Positions 28,616 through 37,760 are shown, counted from the stretch's first letter. The stretch: 64,000 nucleotides of DNA from Shewanella woodyi ATCC 51908 (GCF_000019525.1 NC_010506.1:1302001-1366000); one strand, 5' to 3'. Made by a program: numbers and translations. Notes: generated by a model from the sequence alone, not told the origin.

Positions 28616-29301
28616 AGGTGATGATATTAGCCGCCGGTCGTGGGGAGCGACTACGCCCCTTAACGGATAGCTTGCCTAAGCCCTTGGTGTGTGTGGCGGG
28701 CAAACCACTTATCGTTTATCACATAGAGCGTCTTGCTAAAGCTGGCTTTAAGGATATTGTGATTAACCATGCTTGGCTAGGTGAGAAGCTGATTGAGAGC
28801 TTAGGCGATGGCACTCGTTGGGGCGTGAATATTCAGTATAGTCATGAAGCTACAGCGTTAGAGACTGGTGGTGGAATTAAGAAAGCTTTATCTCTTTTGG
28901 GCCACAAACCATTTCTGGTGATTAATGGTGATGTGTTTATAGACTCGCTTCCCGAGCTGGAGGAGGGAGATGCTACCCATATGCTCAATGGAAAGTTGGC
29001 TCACCTTTGGTTGGTGGATAACCCTAGTCAGCACCCTAAGGGGGATTTTAGTCTCAAAGCTGGACTAGTAGAGAATAAAGCTATTGGTGATGAGCTGACA
29101 TTGACCTTTTCGGGGATGGGGATCTATCATCCCTCTCTTTTTGATGGGACATCTGATGCTGGTTTTCCTCTCGCTCCCTTGCTTAGAGAAAAGATGGCGT
29201 TAGGACTTATTTCGGGAGAGCATTTCCCCGGTTTTTGGTGTGACGTGGGGACTGTGGCGCGTCTAGATATGTTAGAGAAGCGCCAACGAGATTTAGTCTA
29301 A
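28612..29301 (+). CDS. murU: N-acetylmuramate-1-phosphate uridylyltransferase
   Basis: A 229-residue nucleotidyltransferase. MILAAGRGERLRPLTDSLPKP is the family signature: a glycine-rich loop for UTP, then Lys for the phosphate. The second Asp site is in NGDVFIDSLPEL. Translation is coupled to amgK by an ATGA overlap, which supports MurU rather than a general sugar nucleotidyltransferase. It turns MurNAc-1-phosphate into UDP-MurNAc in the recycling route. Confidence 0.88.
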   Translation: MKVMILAAGRGERLRPLTDSLPKPLVCVAGKPLIVYHIERLAKAGFKDIVINHAWLGEKLIESLGDGTRWGVNIQYSHEATALETGGGIKKALSLLGHKPFLVINGDVFIDSLPELEEGDATHMLNGKLAHLWLVDNPSQHPKGDFSLKAGLVENKAIGDELTLTFSGMGIYHPSLFDGTSDAGFPLAPLLREKMALGLISGEHFPGFWCDVGTVARLDMLEKRQRDLV

Positions 29302-29369
29302 TCTCCTTGGTTTAGTCCAGTAATTTTTTCTGGTTTGATTGTCGTTAATTGGTTATTAAAGGTTTTTTG

Positions 29370-30149
29370 ATGCGTATTTGGGGTAAGTTTTTTGGCTTTG
29401 CTATCGGGTTTATGTTCGGCCGTATTATCGGCGGGGTTATCGGTCTCTGGTTAGGTCATCTATATGATAAGAAAAGTGCCCAATTGAGTGGGATTATCGG
29501 TAGCGGTGCGAATCGTCAGACACTTTTTTTTAAGACAACGTTCTCTGTGATGGGTCATGTTGCTAAAGCTTCTGGACAAGTGACTGAAACCGATATCCGT
29601 ATTGCAACCATGTTAATGGATCAGATGCAGCTTAAAGGGGAGGCAAGAGCCGAGGCTCAGGCAGCTTTTAAAGAGGGCAAAGAGAGTGACTTTGATGTAA
29701 AAGCTTGCTTGAAAACCTTCCGTCTTATCTCTATGGGGCGTAAAGAGTTGCTGCAGATGTTCCTTGAGATCCAGATCCAGACAGCCCTGTCTGATGCCAA
29801 GCTTGATCCTAAAGAGCATGAGATCTTGTTGACCATTGCGCAGGAGCTAGGGTTTAGCCGTATTCAACTCGACGAGTTGCTAAAGCGTTGGCAGGCTGAG
29901 TTTAATTTTCATCAAGGTGGCAATAATAACCAGACCAGTATTGAAGATGCATACTCTCTGCTTGGGCTAACTGAAGCCTCTTCCGATCAAGAGGTCAAGC
30001 GCAGCTATCGCAAGCTGATGAATGAACATCATCCAGATAAGCTCGTGGCTAAAGGTCTGCCTCCAGAGATGATGGAGCTTGCTAAAACTAAGGCGCAAGA
30101 TATTCAAGCAGCCTATGACAGGGTGAAAACTGATCGGGGTATGCGATAA
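29370..30149 (+). CDS. djlA: co-chaperone DjlA
   Basis: An inner-membrane co-chaperone of 259 residues. Residues 5-30 form a glycine-rich membrane segment (FGFAIGFMFGRIIGGVIGLW) that anchors the protein. A central TerB-like helical domain (residues 50-170) follows, then a C-terminal J domain with the HPD motif in NEHHPDKLVA, which activates DnaK. This order is the DjlA architecture. ATG 29370 follows AAAGG with good spacing and is preferred over a TTG at 29349. It follows murU, as in several gammaproteobacteria. Confidence 0.92.
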   Translation: MRIWGKFFGFAIGFMFGRIIGGVIGLWLGHLYDKKSAQLSGIIGSGANRQTLFFKTTFSVMGHVAKASGQVTETDIRIATMLMDQMQLKGEARAEAQAAFKEGKESDFDVKACLKTFRLISMGRKELLQMFLEIQIQTALSDAKLDPKEHEILLTIAQELGFSRIQLDELLKRWQAEFNFHQGGNNNQTSIEDAYSLLGLTEASSDQEVKRSYRKLMNEHHPDKLVAKGLPPEMMELAKTKAQDIQAAYDRVKTDRGMR

Positions 30150-30287
30150 AGTTAAGCTTGGTTTTGTTATCCTGCTATTTTTATTGAAGAACTCTTTTAA
30201 AAGCGTGTATTATTTGGGCATAAGTATATATTCTTTTTCCAGAATTTAGGCCTACTTTGGCTGATGTTCTGATAATGGAGAAGTGAC

Positions 30288-30941
30288 ATGCCTGATATAA
30301 AAAAAGCAGGGAATATTCCCACCTCTATGTTGGCAGTCGCTTCTCTTCTGCTTTCTGCTCCCTCTTTTGCTGAGGTCTATGTCGCTCCTTTCGGAGGATA
30401 TAGCTTTGGTGCCAGTGAGTTTAATATCAAGAGCTCAGGGGTCGGTAACCTTGCGAGTGATGAAGAGGGCGAACTCAAGGTCTCTGAGTCGGCGCAATAT
30501 GGCGTTATGCTAGGTTTTACCACGACAGATCCTGGTGATATCTATCTACTCTACAGCCATCAGTCTACGGAGCTGAGAACTGGTAATAATTTTAGCCCCT
30601 CTCCTATCACTGATCTGGATCTAGATTATCTGCATCTGGGTGGCTCTCTCTATTTCCCCAAGGGCGATGTAAAGCCATATGTTACGGCTAGTGTTGGTTT
30701 AACTAGTATGCGCCCAAGTGGTGAATACGCCAACGAGACTCGCTTTTCCATGGGGTTTGGCGTTGGAGTTGCGTATCAAGTGGCTCCCTCATTCTCTGTT
30801 TTTGCTGATGCCAGAGGTTATGCAACCTTCATCAGTAGTGACTCGACGCTATTTTGCAATGGGGGAGACTGTCTCTGGTCCATCAGCTCTGACATCATGT
30901 GGCAGGGGCAGGTCAATTTAGGTTTGAAATTGACGTTTTAG
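30288..30941 (+). CDS. outer membrane beta-barrel protein
   Basis: A 217-residue protein with a signal peptide ending at PSFAEV. The mature part has alternating aromatic strands (YVAPFGGYSFG, DIYLLYSHQST, LGGSLYFPKGDVKPYVTASVGL) and ends in LGLKLTF, the aromatic C-terminus read by the BAM machinery. It fits the OmpA/OmpW-size eight-strand barrel (OMP_b-brl) group. Two cysteines (FCNGGDC) lie in a late loop and may pair. The role is unknown. GGAG precedes the ATG, and the next gene follows in 27 bases. Confidence 0.75.
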   Translation: MPDIKKAGNIPTSMLAVASLLLSAPSFAEVYVAPFGGYSFGASEFNIKSSGVGNLASDEEGELKVSESAQYGVMLGFTTTDPGDIYLLYSHQSTELRTGNNFSPSPITDLDLDYLHLGGSLYFPKGDVKPYVTASVGLTSMRPSGEYANETRFSMGFGVGVAYQVAPSFSVFADARGYATFISSDSTLFCNGGDCLWSISSDIMWQGQVNLGLKLTF

Positions 30942-30968
30942 CGTTCAAAAGCATGAGAGATTAACAAG

Positions 30969-31931
30969 ATGAAAATAGTGGTACTCGACGGTCATACCCT
31001 TAACCCTGGAGATTTAAGCTGGTGTGGGCTCAGTGAATTGGCTGATGAAGGAGAGTTTATCTGTTATGAGAGGACCGCAGAGTCAGAGCTACTGAGTCGA
31101 GCCCAGGATGCAGAGATAATCTTCACCAATAAGACGCCTCTTAATGCTCAGGTGCTTTCTCAACTGCCTAAGCTTACCTATATAGGTGTGTTGGCAACGG
31201 GCACCAATGTAGTTGATTTAGTCGCAGCTGCTAGCCATGGCATGGTAGTGACCAATGTTCCCAGTTATGCCCCTGACGCTGTGGCTCAAATGGTATTTGC
31301 CCATATTTTTCATCATACACAAGGCGTTGCCTCCCACCATCAAGCGGTTGTTCAAGGGGCATGGAGTCAATGCCCAGATTTTTGTTTTACCCTAAGCCCA
31401 CTGCAATCTTTGAAGGGAAAAACCATAGGTTTAATGGGCTATGGAGCCATAGGTCAACAGGTGGCCAATATTGCACTGGCCTTCGGGATGAAGGTATTAG
31501 TGAATACGAGAACGCCGCTACTCGACTTGCCGACGGGAGCCATCTGGAGTGAATTGAGCGACATGCTACCTCAGGTGGATATACTTTCGCTGCACTGCCC
31601 TTTGACGCTGGAAACGGATAAGATAGTTAATCGGGCGCTACTCAAATCGATGCGCAAAACCGCTATTTTAGTCAATACTGCTCGTGGTGGATTAATCGAT
31701 GAAGTGGCTTTGAGTCAGGCACTAGCCGATGGCGATATCGCCGCTGCTGGATTGGATGTACTCTCAACTGAGCCTCCTTTAGATAACAACCCACTACTGA
31801 ATGCTATCAATATCAGTATTACTCCTCATAACTCCTGGGCAACGCTGGAAGCAAGGCAAAACCTACTTAATATTGCTGTGAATAATTTGGCTGCCTTTTT
31901 GGCTGGTAAAGCAGATAATCAAGTGAATTAG
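30969..31931 (+). CDS. D-2-hydroxyacid dehydrogenase (glycerate dehydrogenase-like)
   Basis: A 320-residue NAD-dependent oxidoreductase. The Rossmann motif GLMGYGAIGQQVANIAL is at about residues 153-170. The catalytic triad is visible: Arg in NTARGGLIDE, Glu in LSTEPP and His in ITPHNSWAT. The PHNSWAT ending matches HprA-like hydroxypyruvate/glycerate dehydrogenases more than phosphoglycerate dehydrogenase. Exact substrate is unknown. It probably shares a transcript with the outer-membrane barrel gene upstream, without obvious functional link. Confidence 0.88.
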   Translation: MKIVVLDGHTLNPGDLSWCGLSELADEGEFICYERTAESELLSRAQDAEIIFTNKTPLNAQVLSQLPKLTYIGVLATGTNVVDLVAAASHGMVVTNVPSYAPDAVAQMVFAHIFHHTQGVASHHQAVVQGAWSQCPDFCFTLSPLQSLKGKTIGLMGYGAIGQQVANIALAFGMKVLVNTRTPLLDLPTGAIWSELSDMLPQVDILSLHCPLTLETDKIVNRALLKSMRKTAILVNTARGGLIDEVALSQALADGDIAAAGLDVLSTEPPLDNNPLLNAINISITPHNSWATLEARQNLLNIAVNNLAAFLAGKADNQVN

Positions 31932-31969
31932 CTTAGTGCGGCACTGCTTGGACTGGGATTGATAACAAT

Positions 31970-31998
31970 GGACTTTCCTAACAAGGGAAAGCCCTTTT
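31970..31998 (+). terminator. terminator after 2-hydroxyacid dehydrogenase gene
   Basis: GGACTTTCC-TAACAAG-GGAAAGCCC (one mismatch) followed by TTTTTA, 40 bases after the stop codon. Confidence 0.6.
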
Positions 31999-32177
31999 TA
32001 GTGGAGTAACTTACTCTCACTGGCAGACATCTACAGCTTCTCTAATCTAAGAATAAATATCTGGTATTGATAATGTTTTGTTGCGAGAATGTTTTAGCAT
32101 TTTCTTCAAAGCTTATTAATAAAAACAAGGATCTATTTATTAGTATAAAGCGATAAATAGATCCTAAGGAGCCAGCT

Positions 32178-32576
32178 GTGTTTTTAGATTATTTTGCGTT
32201 GGGTGTGATTTTCTTTGTCGCCATTTTTCTCTTCTACGGTGTGATTGTTATTCATGATATCCCCTATGAAATCGCTAAGAAGCGGAATCATCCCCAGCAA
32301 GATGCGCTGCATGTTGCTGGCTGGGTAAGTTTGTTCACACTTCATGCTATTTGGCCGTTTCTTTGGATCTGGGCCACTTTGTATCGAGAAGATCGTGGTT
32401 GGGGATTCAATGCGGTTGTTGAGCGTGAACTTGCCCTTGAAGATGAGGTAAAACAGCTTAATGAAACCGTAGCTAAGCTTGAGCTTAGGTTGCAATCGGT
32501 CGAATTGAACGGTCAGCCGACTCAGTCTGAACCGGTTATTAGTGATGTTCAGAGCAGTAATAAGGAGGAGGTGTAA
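32178..32576 (+). CDS. DUF3302 inner membrane protein (YiaW-like)
   Basis: A 132-residue protein with two membrane helices (about residues 4-25 and 47-67) and a charged C-terminal tail with coiled-coil character (ELALEDEVKQLNETVAKLELRL). IPYEIAKKRNHPQQDALHVAGWVSL is the DUF3302 signature. In E. coli the YiaW/YiaV pair has the same layout. The start is GTG 32178 behind AAGGAG. The HlyD-type partner starts one base after the stop, so they are coupled. Confidence 0.8.
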   Translation: MFLDYFALGVIFFVAIFLFYGVIVIHDIPYEIAKKRNHPQQDALHVAGWVSLFTLHAIWPFLWIWATLYREDRGWGFNAVVERELALEDEVKQLNETVAKLELRLQSVELNGQPTQSEPVISDVQSSNKEEV

Positions 32577-32577
32577 T

Positions 32578-33714
32578 ATGGATCTTCTACTCATTCTGAC
32601 CTACACAGCAATCTGTATTGCCATCTTTAAAATCTTTAAAATCCCGCTAACGAAGTGGACGGTACCAACAGCGATATTAGGTGGTGTTTTTATTGTTGGC
32701 GCTTTAATTTTATTGATGAACTATAACCACCCCTATACGCCTTTTGCTAAGGAGTACTTTGTATCTACGCCGATAAACCCTGCGGTTCGAGGTGTTGTTA
32801 CTTCGGTAGAGGTTGAGCCGAATGTCCCTGTTAAAAAGGGGGATGTGCTATTTCGATTAGATCCCACTCCGTTTGAAGCTATCGTAAAACAGAAGCGTGC
32901 AGCTCTAGTATCGGCTGAGCAGGAGGTCCCCCAACTTGAAGCGGCTTGGCAGTCTGCGCTCGCTAATGTTGAACGTGCAGAGGCTGATAGAGACAGAACA
33001 AAGTCAGCTTATGACCGCTACGCAAAGGGAAAGAAAAGAGGAGGGGCTAACTCGCCCTTTACAGAGCTTGAGCTAGATAATAAACGTCAACTCTATCTGG
33101 CTTCTGAAGCTCAGTTAACAGTAGCGCAAGCGGAAGAGTTAAGAGTGAGGTTGGCTTTTGAGTCCAATGTTGATGGTGTTAACACTAAAGTTGCTGGAAT
33201 ACAGGGTCAACTTGAGAAGGCATTGTTTGATCTGGAGATGACCGTTGTTAGGGCACCAGCGGATGGCATGGTGACTCAAATGGCGTTGCGTCCAGGCATT
33301 GTGGCTGTGCCTATGCCACTGCGCTCTTTAATGAGTTTTATTCCCGATGAAGATCGTTATTTTGCGGGTGCTTTTTGGCAAAACTCCTTGCTAAGGTTAA
33401 AAGAGGGGGATGAAGCTGAGGTGATACTCGATGGTGCACCAGGAGAGGTCTTTATTGGCAAGGTCGCAAAAATCTTACCAGCAATGGCTGAGGGTGAGAT
33501 CCAGTCAAGCGGCGCGCTTATCTCATCACGTAACTTGATGCAGCGTGGAAGAGTGATTGTTTTGATTGAGATAGATCATCATGAGATCCGCGATAAATTT
33601 CCAGCAGGTGTTTCTGGACAAGCTGCAATCTACACGGATCACTTCTCCCATGTGGCAGTAATGAGAAAAGTGCTGCTTAGAATGCAGGGCTGGCTAAATT
33701 ACCTGTTCCACTAG
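32578..33714 (+). CDS. HlyD-family membrane fusion protein (YiaV-like)
   Basis: A 378-residue periplasmic adaptor with an N-terminal membrane region (about residues 1-45, two hydrophobic stretches). The split biotinyl-lipoyl domain is seen before and after a coiled-coil hairpin: VRGVVTSVEVEPNVPVKKGD and FDLEMTVVRAPADGMVTQM. Length equals E. coli YiaV (378). Such proteins bridge an inner-membrane pump to an outer-membrane channel, but no pump gene lies beside it. ATG 32578 sits behind AAGGAGGAGG, a near-ideal ribosome site. Confidence 0.85.
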   Translation: MDLLLILTYTAICIAIFKIFKIPLTKWTVPTAILGGVFIVGALILLMNYNHPYTPFAKEYFVSTPINPAVRGVVTSVEVEPNVPVKKGDVLFRLDPTPFEAIVKQKRAALVSAEQEVPQLEAAWQSALANVERAEADRDRTKSAYDRYAKGKKRGGANSPFTELELDNKRQLYLASEAQLTVAQAEELRVRLAFESNVDGVNTKVAGIQGQLEKALFDLEMTVVRAPADGMVTQMALRPGIVAVPMPLRSLMSFIPDEDRYFAGAFWQNSLLRLKEGDEAEVILDGAPGEVFIGKVAKILPAMAEGEIQSSGALISSRNLMQRGRVIVLIEIDHHEIRDKFPAGVSGQAAIYTDHFSHVAVMRKVLLRMQGWLNYLFH

Positions 33715-33720
33715 TCTGTT

Positions 33721-33750
33721 TAAGGCCATCAAAAAGGTGGCCTTATCTTT
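33721..33750 (+). terminator. weak terminator after YiaV-like gene
   Basis: TAAGGCCA-TCAAAAAGG-TGGCCTTA followed by TCTTTTA. The loop is large and the T-run is interrupted. Confidence 0.5.
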
Positions 33751-33780
33751 TACAGTTCGTTGTTTTTATAAGGCGTGAAG

Positions 33781-35250
33781 ATGCAAGATATCAGAGATTT
33801 AACCTCTGTTTTAAGATCAAATACCCCCATTGTTGTCATTGAAACTTATGAGGAGCACCGCGCCATTGAGTTGCTAAAAAAAGTATCGAGTGTGCTTTAT
33901 CAGCCACTCTTTAGTTGGAGCATTACTCAAGGGCTAACTCGGGTTGATAGGGCGATGGGTGTGCAGAAGTTTAACTGTGAGCCTGCCGATATCTTAGGTC
34001 AGATAAAGTCCACAGATCAGCAGGGGATCTATGTGTTATGTGACTTTCATCCATTTGTAGAGAATGCCCCTAAAAATGTACGTCTGCTTAAAGAGATAGC
34101 TCTTGAGTATGAGTCGCTCAAGCATACTCTTGTCTTGGTTAGTCATGCATTTGAGATCCCGCCGGAGATTAAGCGTTACTGTGCTCACTTTAGGTTATCT
34201 CTGCCCAATGGAGCACAACTTCAGAACTTGATCTATGAGCAAGTTGATAAGGTTAGGGCTGAAGGTGTAATGCTTGATGTCGATGACTCGGCAGTGCTTA
34301 AGCTTGCTGAAAACCTAAAAGGTTTAACCTTTGACGATGCTCGTCGCCTAGCGCACAAAGCCATAGTTGACGATGGTGCTATTACTCACTCAGATATCGA
34401 TATGGTTAATAAGGGGAAATTTGAACTGCTTGATATGGAAGGTATACTGCAGTTTGAATATGACACCAGTGACTTCTCCCAGGTGGCGGGTTTACATAAT
34501 TTGAAGCAGTGGTTGAAACACAGAACTCCTTCAACATGCACTCAGAACCTTGAAGACCAACCAAAAGGTATCCTATTACTTGGTGTACAGGGAAGCGGTA
34601 AGAGTTTAGCTGCTAAAGCGGTTGCAGGGATGTGGCAGAGACCACTACTGCGACTGGATATGTCGGCGCTCTATAATAAATACATAGGTGAAACAGAGAA
34701 GAACTTGCGTCATGCCTTAGAGCTTGCGGATTTAATGTCTCCCTGTGTGCTTTGGATTGATGAGATAGAGAAAGGCTTGGGTGGTGGAAGTAGTGACGAT
34801 GGTGTATCAACGCGGATTTTAGGCACCATTTTGACTTGGATGGCAGAGCGAAAGTCACAAGTGTTTATGGTGGCGACAGCCAATGATATCTCGGCGCTGC
34901 CGCCAGAATTAATGCGTAAGGGACGAATGGATGAGATCTTCTTTGTAGACCTGCCTGATGATGAGATCCGCAAGGCTATCTTTCTTATTCATGCTAAACG
35001 TCGTGGTCTGGATCTGAGCAAATTTAATCTGGCTGAGCTTTCCAATGCCAGTCAAGGCTTCTCCGGTGCAGAGATAGAGCAAGCGATAATCTCCGCAATC
35101 TATACTGCCAGAGCATCAGAGCTCACACTGGATCAGGGGCTGTTAATCGATGAGCTAATGAAAACAAGGCCGCTCTCGGTGGTGATGCGTGAAAAACTTG
35201 ATGCACTACGAAAGTGGGCATCAGGTAGAACAGTCAATGCCCATAAGTAG
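33781..35250 (+). CDS. AAA+ ATPase, Ycf46-like
   Basis: A cytosolic AAA+ protein of 489 residues. The N-terminal half (1-225) is a degenerate ATPase-like domain (NTPIVVIETYEEHRAIELL, YVLCDFHPFV). The C-terminal half is an active AAA+ module: Walker A GVQGSGKS near residue 262, Walker B CVLWIDEIEK, sensor 1 ATAND and Arg finger in MRKGRMDE. This is the layout of cyanobacterial and chloroplast Ycf46, linked to inorganic carbon use in cyanobacteria; the bacterial role is unknown. ATG 33781 is preferred over GTG 33775 on ribosome-site spacing. Confidence 0.82.
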   Translation: MQDIRDLTSVLRSNTPIVVIETYEEHRAIELLKKVSSVLYQPLFSWSITQGLTRVDRAMGVQKFNCEPADILGQIKSTDQQGIYVLCDFHPFVENAPKNVRLLKEIALEYESLKHTLVLVSHAFEIPPEIKRYCAHFRLSLPNGAQLQNLIYEQVDKVRAEGVMLDVDDSAVLKLAENLKGLTFDDARRLAHKAIVDDGAITHSDIDMVNKGKFELLDMEGILQFEYDTSDFSQVAGLHNLKQWLKHRTPSTCTQNLEDQPKGILLLGVQGSGKSLAAKAVAGMWQRPLLRLDMSALYNKYIGETEKNLRHALELADLMSPCVLWIDEIEKGLGGGSSDDGVSTRILGTILTWMAERKSQVFMVATANDISALPPELMRKGRMDEIFFVDLPDDEIRKAIFLIHAKRRGLDLSKFNLAELSNASQGFSGAEIEQAIISAIYTARASELTLDQGLLIDELMKTRPLSVVMREKLDALRKWASGRTVNAHK

Positions 35251-35265
35251 CTGTTAGCATGAATC

Positions 35266-35302
35266 GAGGAGTTAGCCTATGTTGGCTATCTCCTCTATTT
35301 TT
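35266..35302. terminator. terminator between convergent genes
   Basis: GAGGAG-TT-AGCC ... GGCT-AT-CTCCTC hairpin followed by TATTTTT on the plus strand, just before the end of the phosphodiesterase gene. Confidence 0.75.
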
Positions 35303-35307
35303 AAGGG

Positions 35308-36561
35308 TTAAATCCCCATGCAGTTAGCATAGTAGGTAACGGTTGCTGGCCAGTCGGAAAACACCCCTTTAACCCCAACATCTTTGGTTAGCATGTCTAA
35401 TAATTCGAAGGCATCACCTTCATTGTCAATGGCATCAGTGATGCTCTGATAGTACCAACCGCCACCGTTTATCAATAAGCCTGAGCGCTCAAGTGTCCAA
35501 GTTATGATATTAAGCTGGGCCATATTTGCTGCTTTGGCGTACTCAGAGGGCACAAGTTTATGTTCATTATCTAGCGTGACTAAGACCCAAAGTGGTGGAG
35601 CGATATACTCGACACCTTGGTTTTTTAGCTCATCCATAGAGGGCGACCATGTGTCAGGGTTTTGGGGATCGAAACCGACATCATCGTACCTGTCGTCGAG
35701 AAATACAGCTTGATTGGCAAATTCCGGTGAATTGGCTATCCAATATTGAATATCTTCAAGCTCAAAAGATTGAGGAAATACCTGTGATGGGGGAATATCG
35801 GCAGCAATGTATTCGTCTAGCATTTTTTGGGCGTACTCCAGTTGAGTGAAGCCATCAAATGGCATCTGAACTTCTGGTGATTTCAGCTCAGGAGTCATCT
35901 TAACGCCAGCAGCTTTGAACATCTCTATGCTCTGTGCATGGGTCATTAAGGTGCCATTACCAGAATAGAGATCTGTACGCCAATCTGCTGTGCCTGCCAT
36001 ATACTCCTCTACTGTTGTTGCGTCTGGGTTTGCACCATCCATCTTGCCTTTAAGGGTCTTAAATTGAGCGAGGGTGATATCGCTTGTACAGCATTTGGCA
36101 CTGGCTTGTACACCATTGGTTGGATCGGCAGGTGTAAAGGGAACTGAGCATTGGCTTGCCAGTTCTGGGATAGATAAGATATTGGTCGTAGTAGCCAGAT
36201 CGCATTGGGAGTGACGACAGACTAATGCTTTGTCGGCTGTAAAAGTCACGTCACACTCGACAATACCTGCGCCAGAGTCGATAGCTGCTTGGTAGGACTC
36301 TTTAGTATGCTCTGCAAATTGCATGGCTGCGCCGCGGTGGCCAATGGAGAAGTCGGTGCGATAAAACGTGTTGCCACTGCATTGTTCAAGAGCGGTTTTA
36401 AGTTCACTATCTTGCATCTGGTTTACTAAGAAAAGCGGTCTGGGGCCAAGTTGAGCAGGTACTCTTGGCTCATTTTTACCATTATCGTGACACCCTATGA
36501 GCAGGGCGCTGCAAGTGAATGTGATGAGAATGGCGGATAGACGGATCTGTTTGATACGCAT
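35308..36561 (-). CDS. glycerophosphodiester phosphodiesterase family lipoprotein
   Basis: A 417-residue lipoprotein; the lipobox SALLIGC puts the acylated Cys at about residue 24. The GDPD active site is visible: [15 protein letters not shown] (His-Arg and Glu), GIVECDVTF (Glu and Asp) and [10 protein letters not shown] (His). The family cuts glycerophosphodiesters to glycerol-3-phosphate plus alcohol. It is longer than E. coli GlpQ, with cysteine-containing insertions (CRHSQCD, SQCSVPF, AKCCTSD) that suggest disulfides in the periplasm. The substrate is unknown. It stands alone. Confidence 0.82.
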   Translation of the reverse strand: MRIKQIRLSAILITFTCSALLIGCHDNGKNEPRVPAQLGPRPLFLVNQMQDSELKTALEQCSGNTFYRTDFSIGHRGAAMQFAEHTKESYQAAIDSGAGIVECDVTFTADKALVCRHSQCDLATTTNILSIPELASQCSVPFTPADPTNGVQASAKCCTSDITLAQFKTLKGKMDGANPDATTVEEYMAGTADWRTDLYSGNGTLMTHAQSIEMFKAAGVKMTPELKSPEVQMPFDGFTQLEYAQKMLDEYIAADIPPSQVFPQSFELEDIQYWIANSPEFANQAVFLDDRYDDVGFDPQNPDTWSPSMDELKNQGVEYIAPPLWVLVTLDNEHKLVPSEYAKAANMAQLNIITWTLERSGLLINGGGWYYQSITDAIDNEGDAFELLDMLTKDVGVKGVFSDWPATVTYYANCMGI

Positions 36562-36641
36562 GTTGAGGTTTCCATTTAGTGATACTGCAATGGTCTGTTA
36601 GACCTTCATTAAGCGGATTAATCTAATGCTATATTGTGGCT

Positions 36642-36729
36642 GTTTGACGACAGTTTTATGACCTTGCTGTGTTATACGGCAGTTCATATGACTAGGTGGT
36701 GATGGGGAGATCTTGAGATCTCCCTTTTT
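36642..36729 (+). ncRNA. candidate small RNA (orphan promoter and terminator)
   Basis: The plus strand has a perfect intrinsic terminator (GGGAGATC-TTGA-GATCTCCC, then TTTTT, 36705-36729) although no plus-strand gene precedes it; both flanking genes read leftwards. An extended -10-like TGCTATATT at 36627-36635 would start an RNA of about 88 bases near 36642. No homology to a known RNA is recognised. A decayed gene could also have left the terminator. Confidence 0.28.
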
Positions 36730-36745
36730 GGTTATGACTTGTAGG

Positions 36746-37285
36746 TTACTTCTCTGGTGGAAATTGATTGAGGATTTTTCTCACCGTGGCTTGGGTTGCT
36801 GCCGCTTTCTGCTCTCCACCGGAATCATAGTCAAAGCTGTCAGTTCCTCGCCAAATTAGTCGATTGGTGAGAGGGTCAAGAATATCAATTTGAATCGTTT
36901 GGATCTTGGCTGTGTCGCTGCCAATTGGCACCCCTACGCTTGTGCCGACACTAACTCCGCCGCCACTGCCCCATGTACCCGTTCCAAGTCCAATTGAGAG
37001 ACCTGAATCTTTGGGCTTATCATCAATTCGGTATCCAAACGTGACATGGAAGTCGGCCTGCTCCTCATCTCGTCTAAACCCTTTATCTAACAGTGTGCCT
37101 GTGATTGCGGTTTGTATCCTTGATGCACTGAGCGGATCGTTAGACTCAGCTGGTGCTTGCTCGAAAAAGGTATTGAGTTGGCTAAAGTCATAATCAATAT
37201 CATAGTCACTCTTTGGTGTGCTGCTACAAGCTGTTAGGAGAAGCGCTGAAAAAAGGAGGCCTGTGAATTTTAAAGGTTTCATCAT
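36746..37285 (-). CDS. DUF4136 lipoprotein
   Basis: A 179-residue lipoprotein; the signal peptide ends in a lipobox (LLLTACSS), so it is likely outer-membrane anchored. YDIDYDFSQLNTFFEQAP, the DKGFRRDEEQADFHVTFGYR block and LIWRGTDSFDYDSGG are characteristic of DUF4136, a family of unknown function. The middle is glycine-rich (GLGTGTWGSGGGVSVGTSVG). It is divergent from the DUF1289 gene across a region with a Fur-like palindrome. Confidence 0.8.
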   Translation of the reverse strand: MMKPLKFTGLLFSALLLTACSSTPKSDYDIDYDFSQLNTFFEQAPAESNDPLSASRIQTAITGTLLDKGFRRDEEQADFHVTFGYRIDDKPKDSGLSIGLGTGTWGSGGGVSVGTSVGVPIGSDTAKIQTIQIDILDPLTNRLIWRGTDSFDYDSGGEQKAAATQATVRKILNQFPPEK

Positions 37286-37390
37286 GGTTTCCTAAACTGG
37301 GAGACAGGATACCAATTTGATCTGTTATCTAGTCAGATGCAAGTGTTTTCCTTGCTATTGCAATTAGCCAGCTCAATACAAATCAGTTAT

Positions 37391-37416
37391 GTTTAAGATA
37401 ATGATTATTGTTAAAC
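37391..37416 (+). promoter_or_regulatory. Fur-box-like palindrome
   Basis: A 26-base imperfect palindrome (GTTTAA at one end, TTAAAC at the other) whose core GATAATGATTATTG matches the 19-base Fur consensus at about 14 positions. It lies 33 bases before the DUF1289 start and 106 bases before the divergent lipoprotein, so either could be iron-regulated. Confidence 0.45.
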
Positions 37417-37448
37417 ATCTTTCATACTTATCAGGAGGCAAACATTTG

Positions 37449-37760
37449 ATGGAACAGTTAGAGTTTTTTGAAATTCAGAGCCCCTGTATCGGTGTATGTC
37501 AAACTGACGCTCGAGGTTATTGCAAAGGATGTTTACGTAATCGGGATGAGCGTTTTAATTGGCTGGAGTTTTCAGATGCGAAAAAATACGATGTGATTCG
37601 TCTCTGTAAGCAGAGAAAACGTCGTCGCCAACTGGCAATTTTGAAGGCGAGAAAAGCCCAGTTATTGCAGGAACGTGCGGATCTCAATCCTTCTTTTGAT
37701 TTTGAAGCAAGCGATCCAGAAGAGCCTAGTTTATCGAATGATGACTTTACTCTCGAATAA
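37449..37760 (+). CDS. DUF1289 cysteine-rich protein
   Basis: A 103-residue protein. The DUF1289 signature is complete: SPCIGVCQTDARGYCKGCLRN, with four cysteines that probably bind a metal or Fe-S cluster, then RDERFNWLEFSDAKKYDVI and a basic tail (KQRKRRRQLAIL). The family has no settled function. ATG 37449 follows AGGAGG; in-frame upstream codons to 37389 overlap the Fur-like site and are unlikely to be translated. The gene converges on the sensor kinase. Confidence 0.8.
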   Translation: MEQLEFFEIQSPCIGVCQTDARGYCKGCLRNRDERFNWLEFSDAKKYDVIRLCKQRKRRRQLAILKARKAQLLQERADLNPSFDFEASDPEEPSLSNDDFTLE

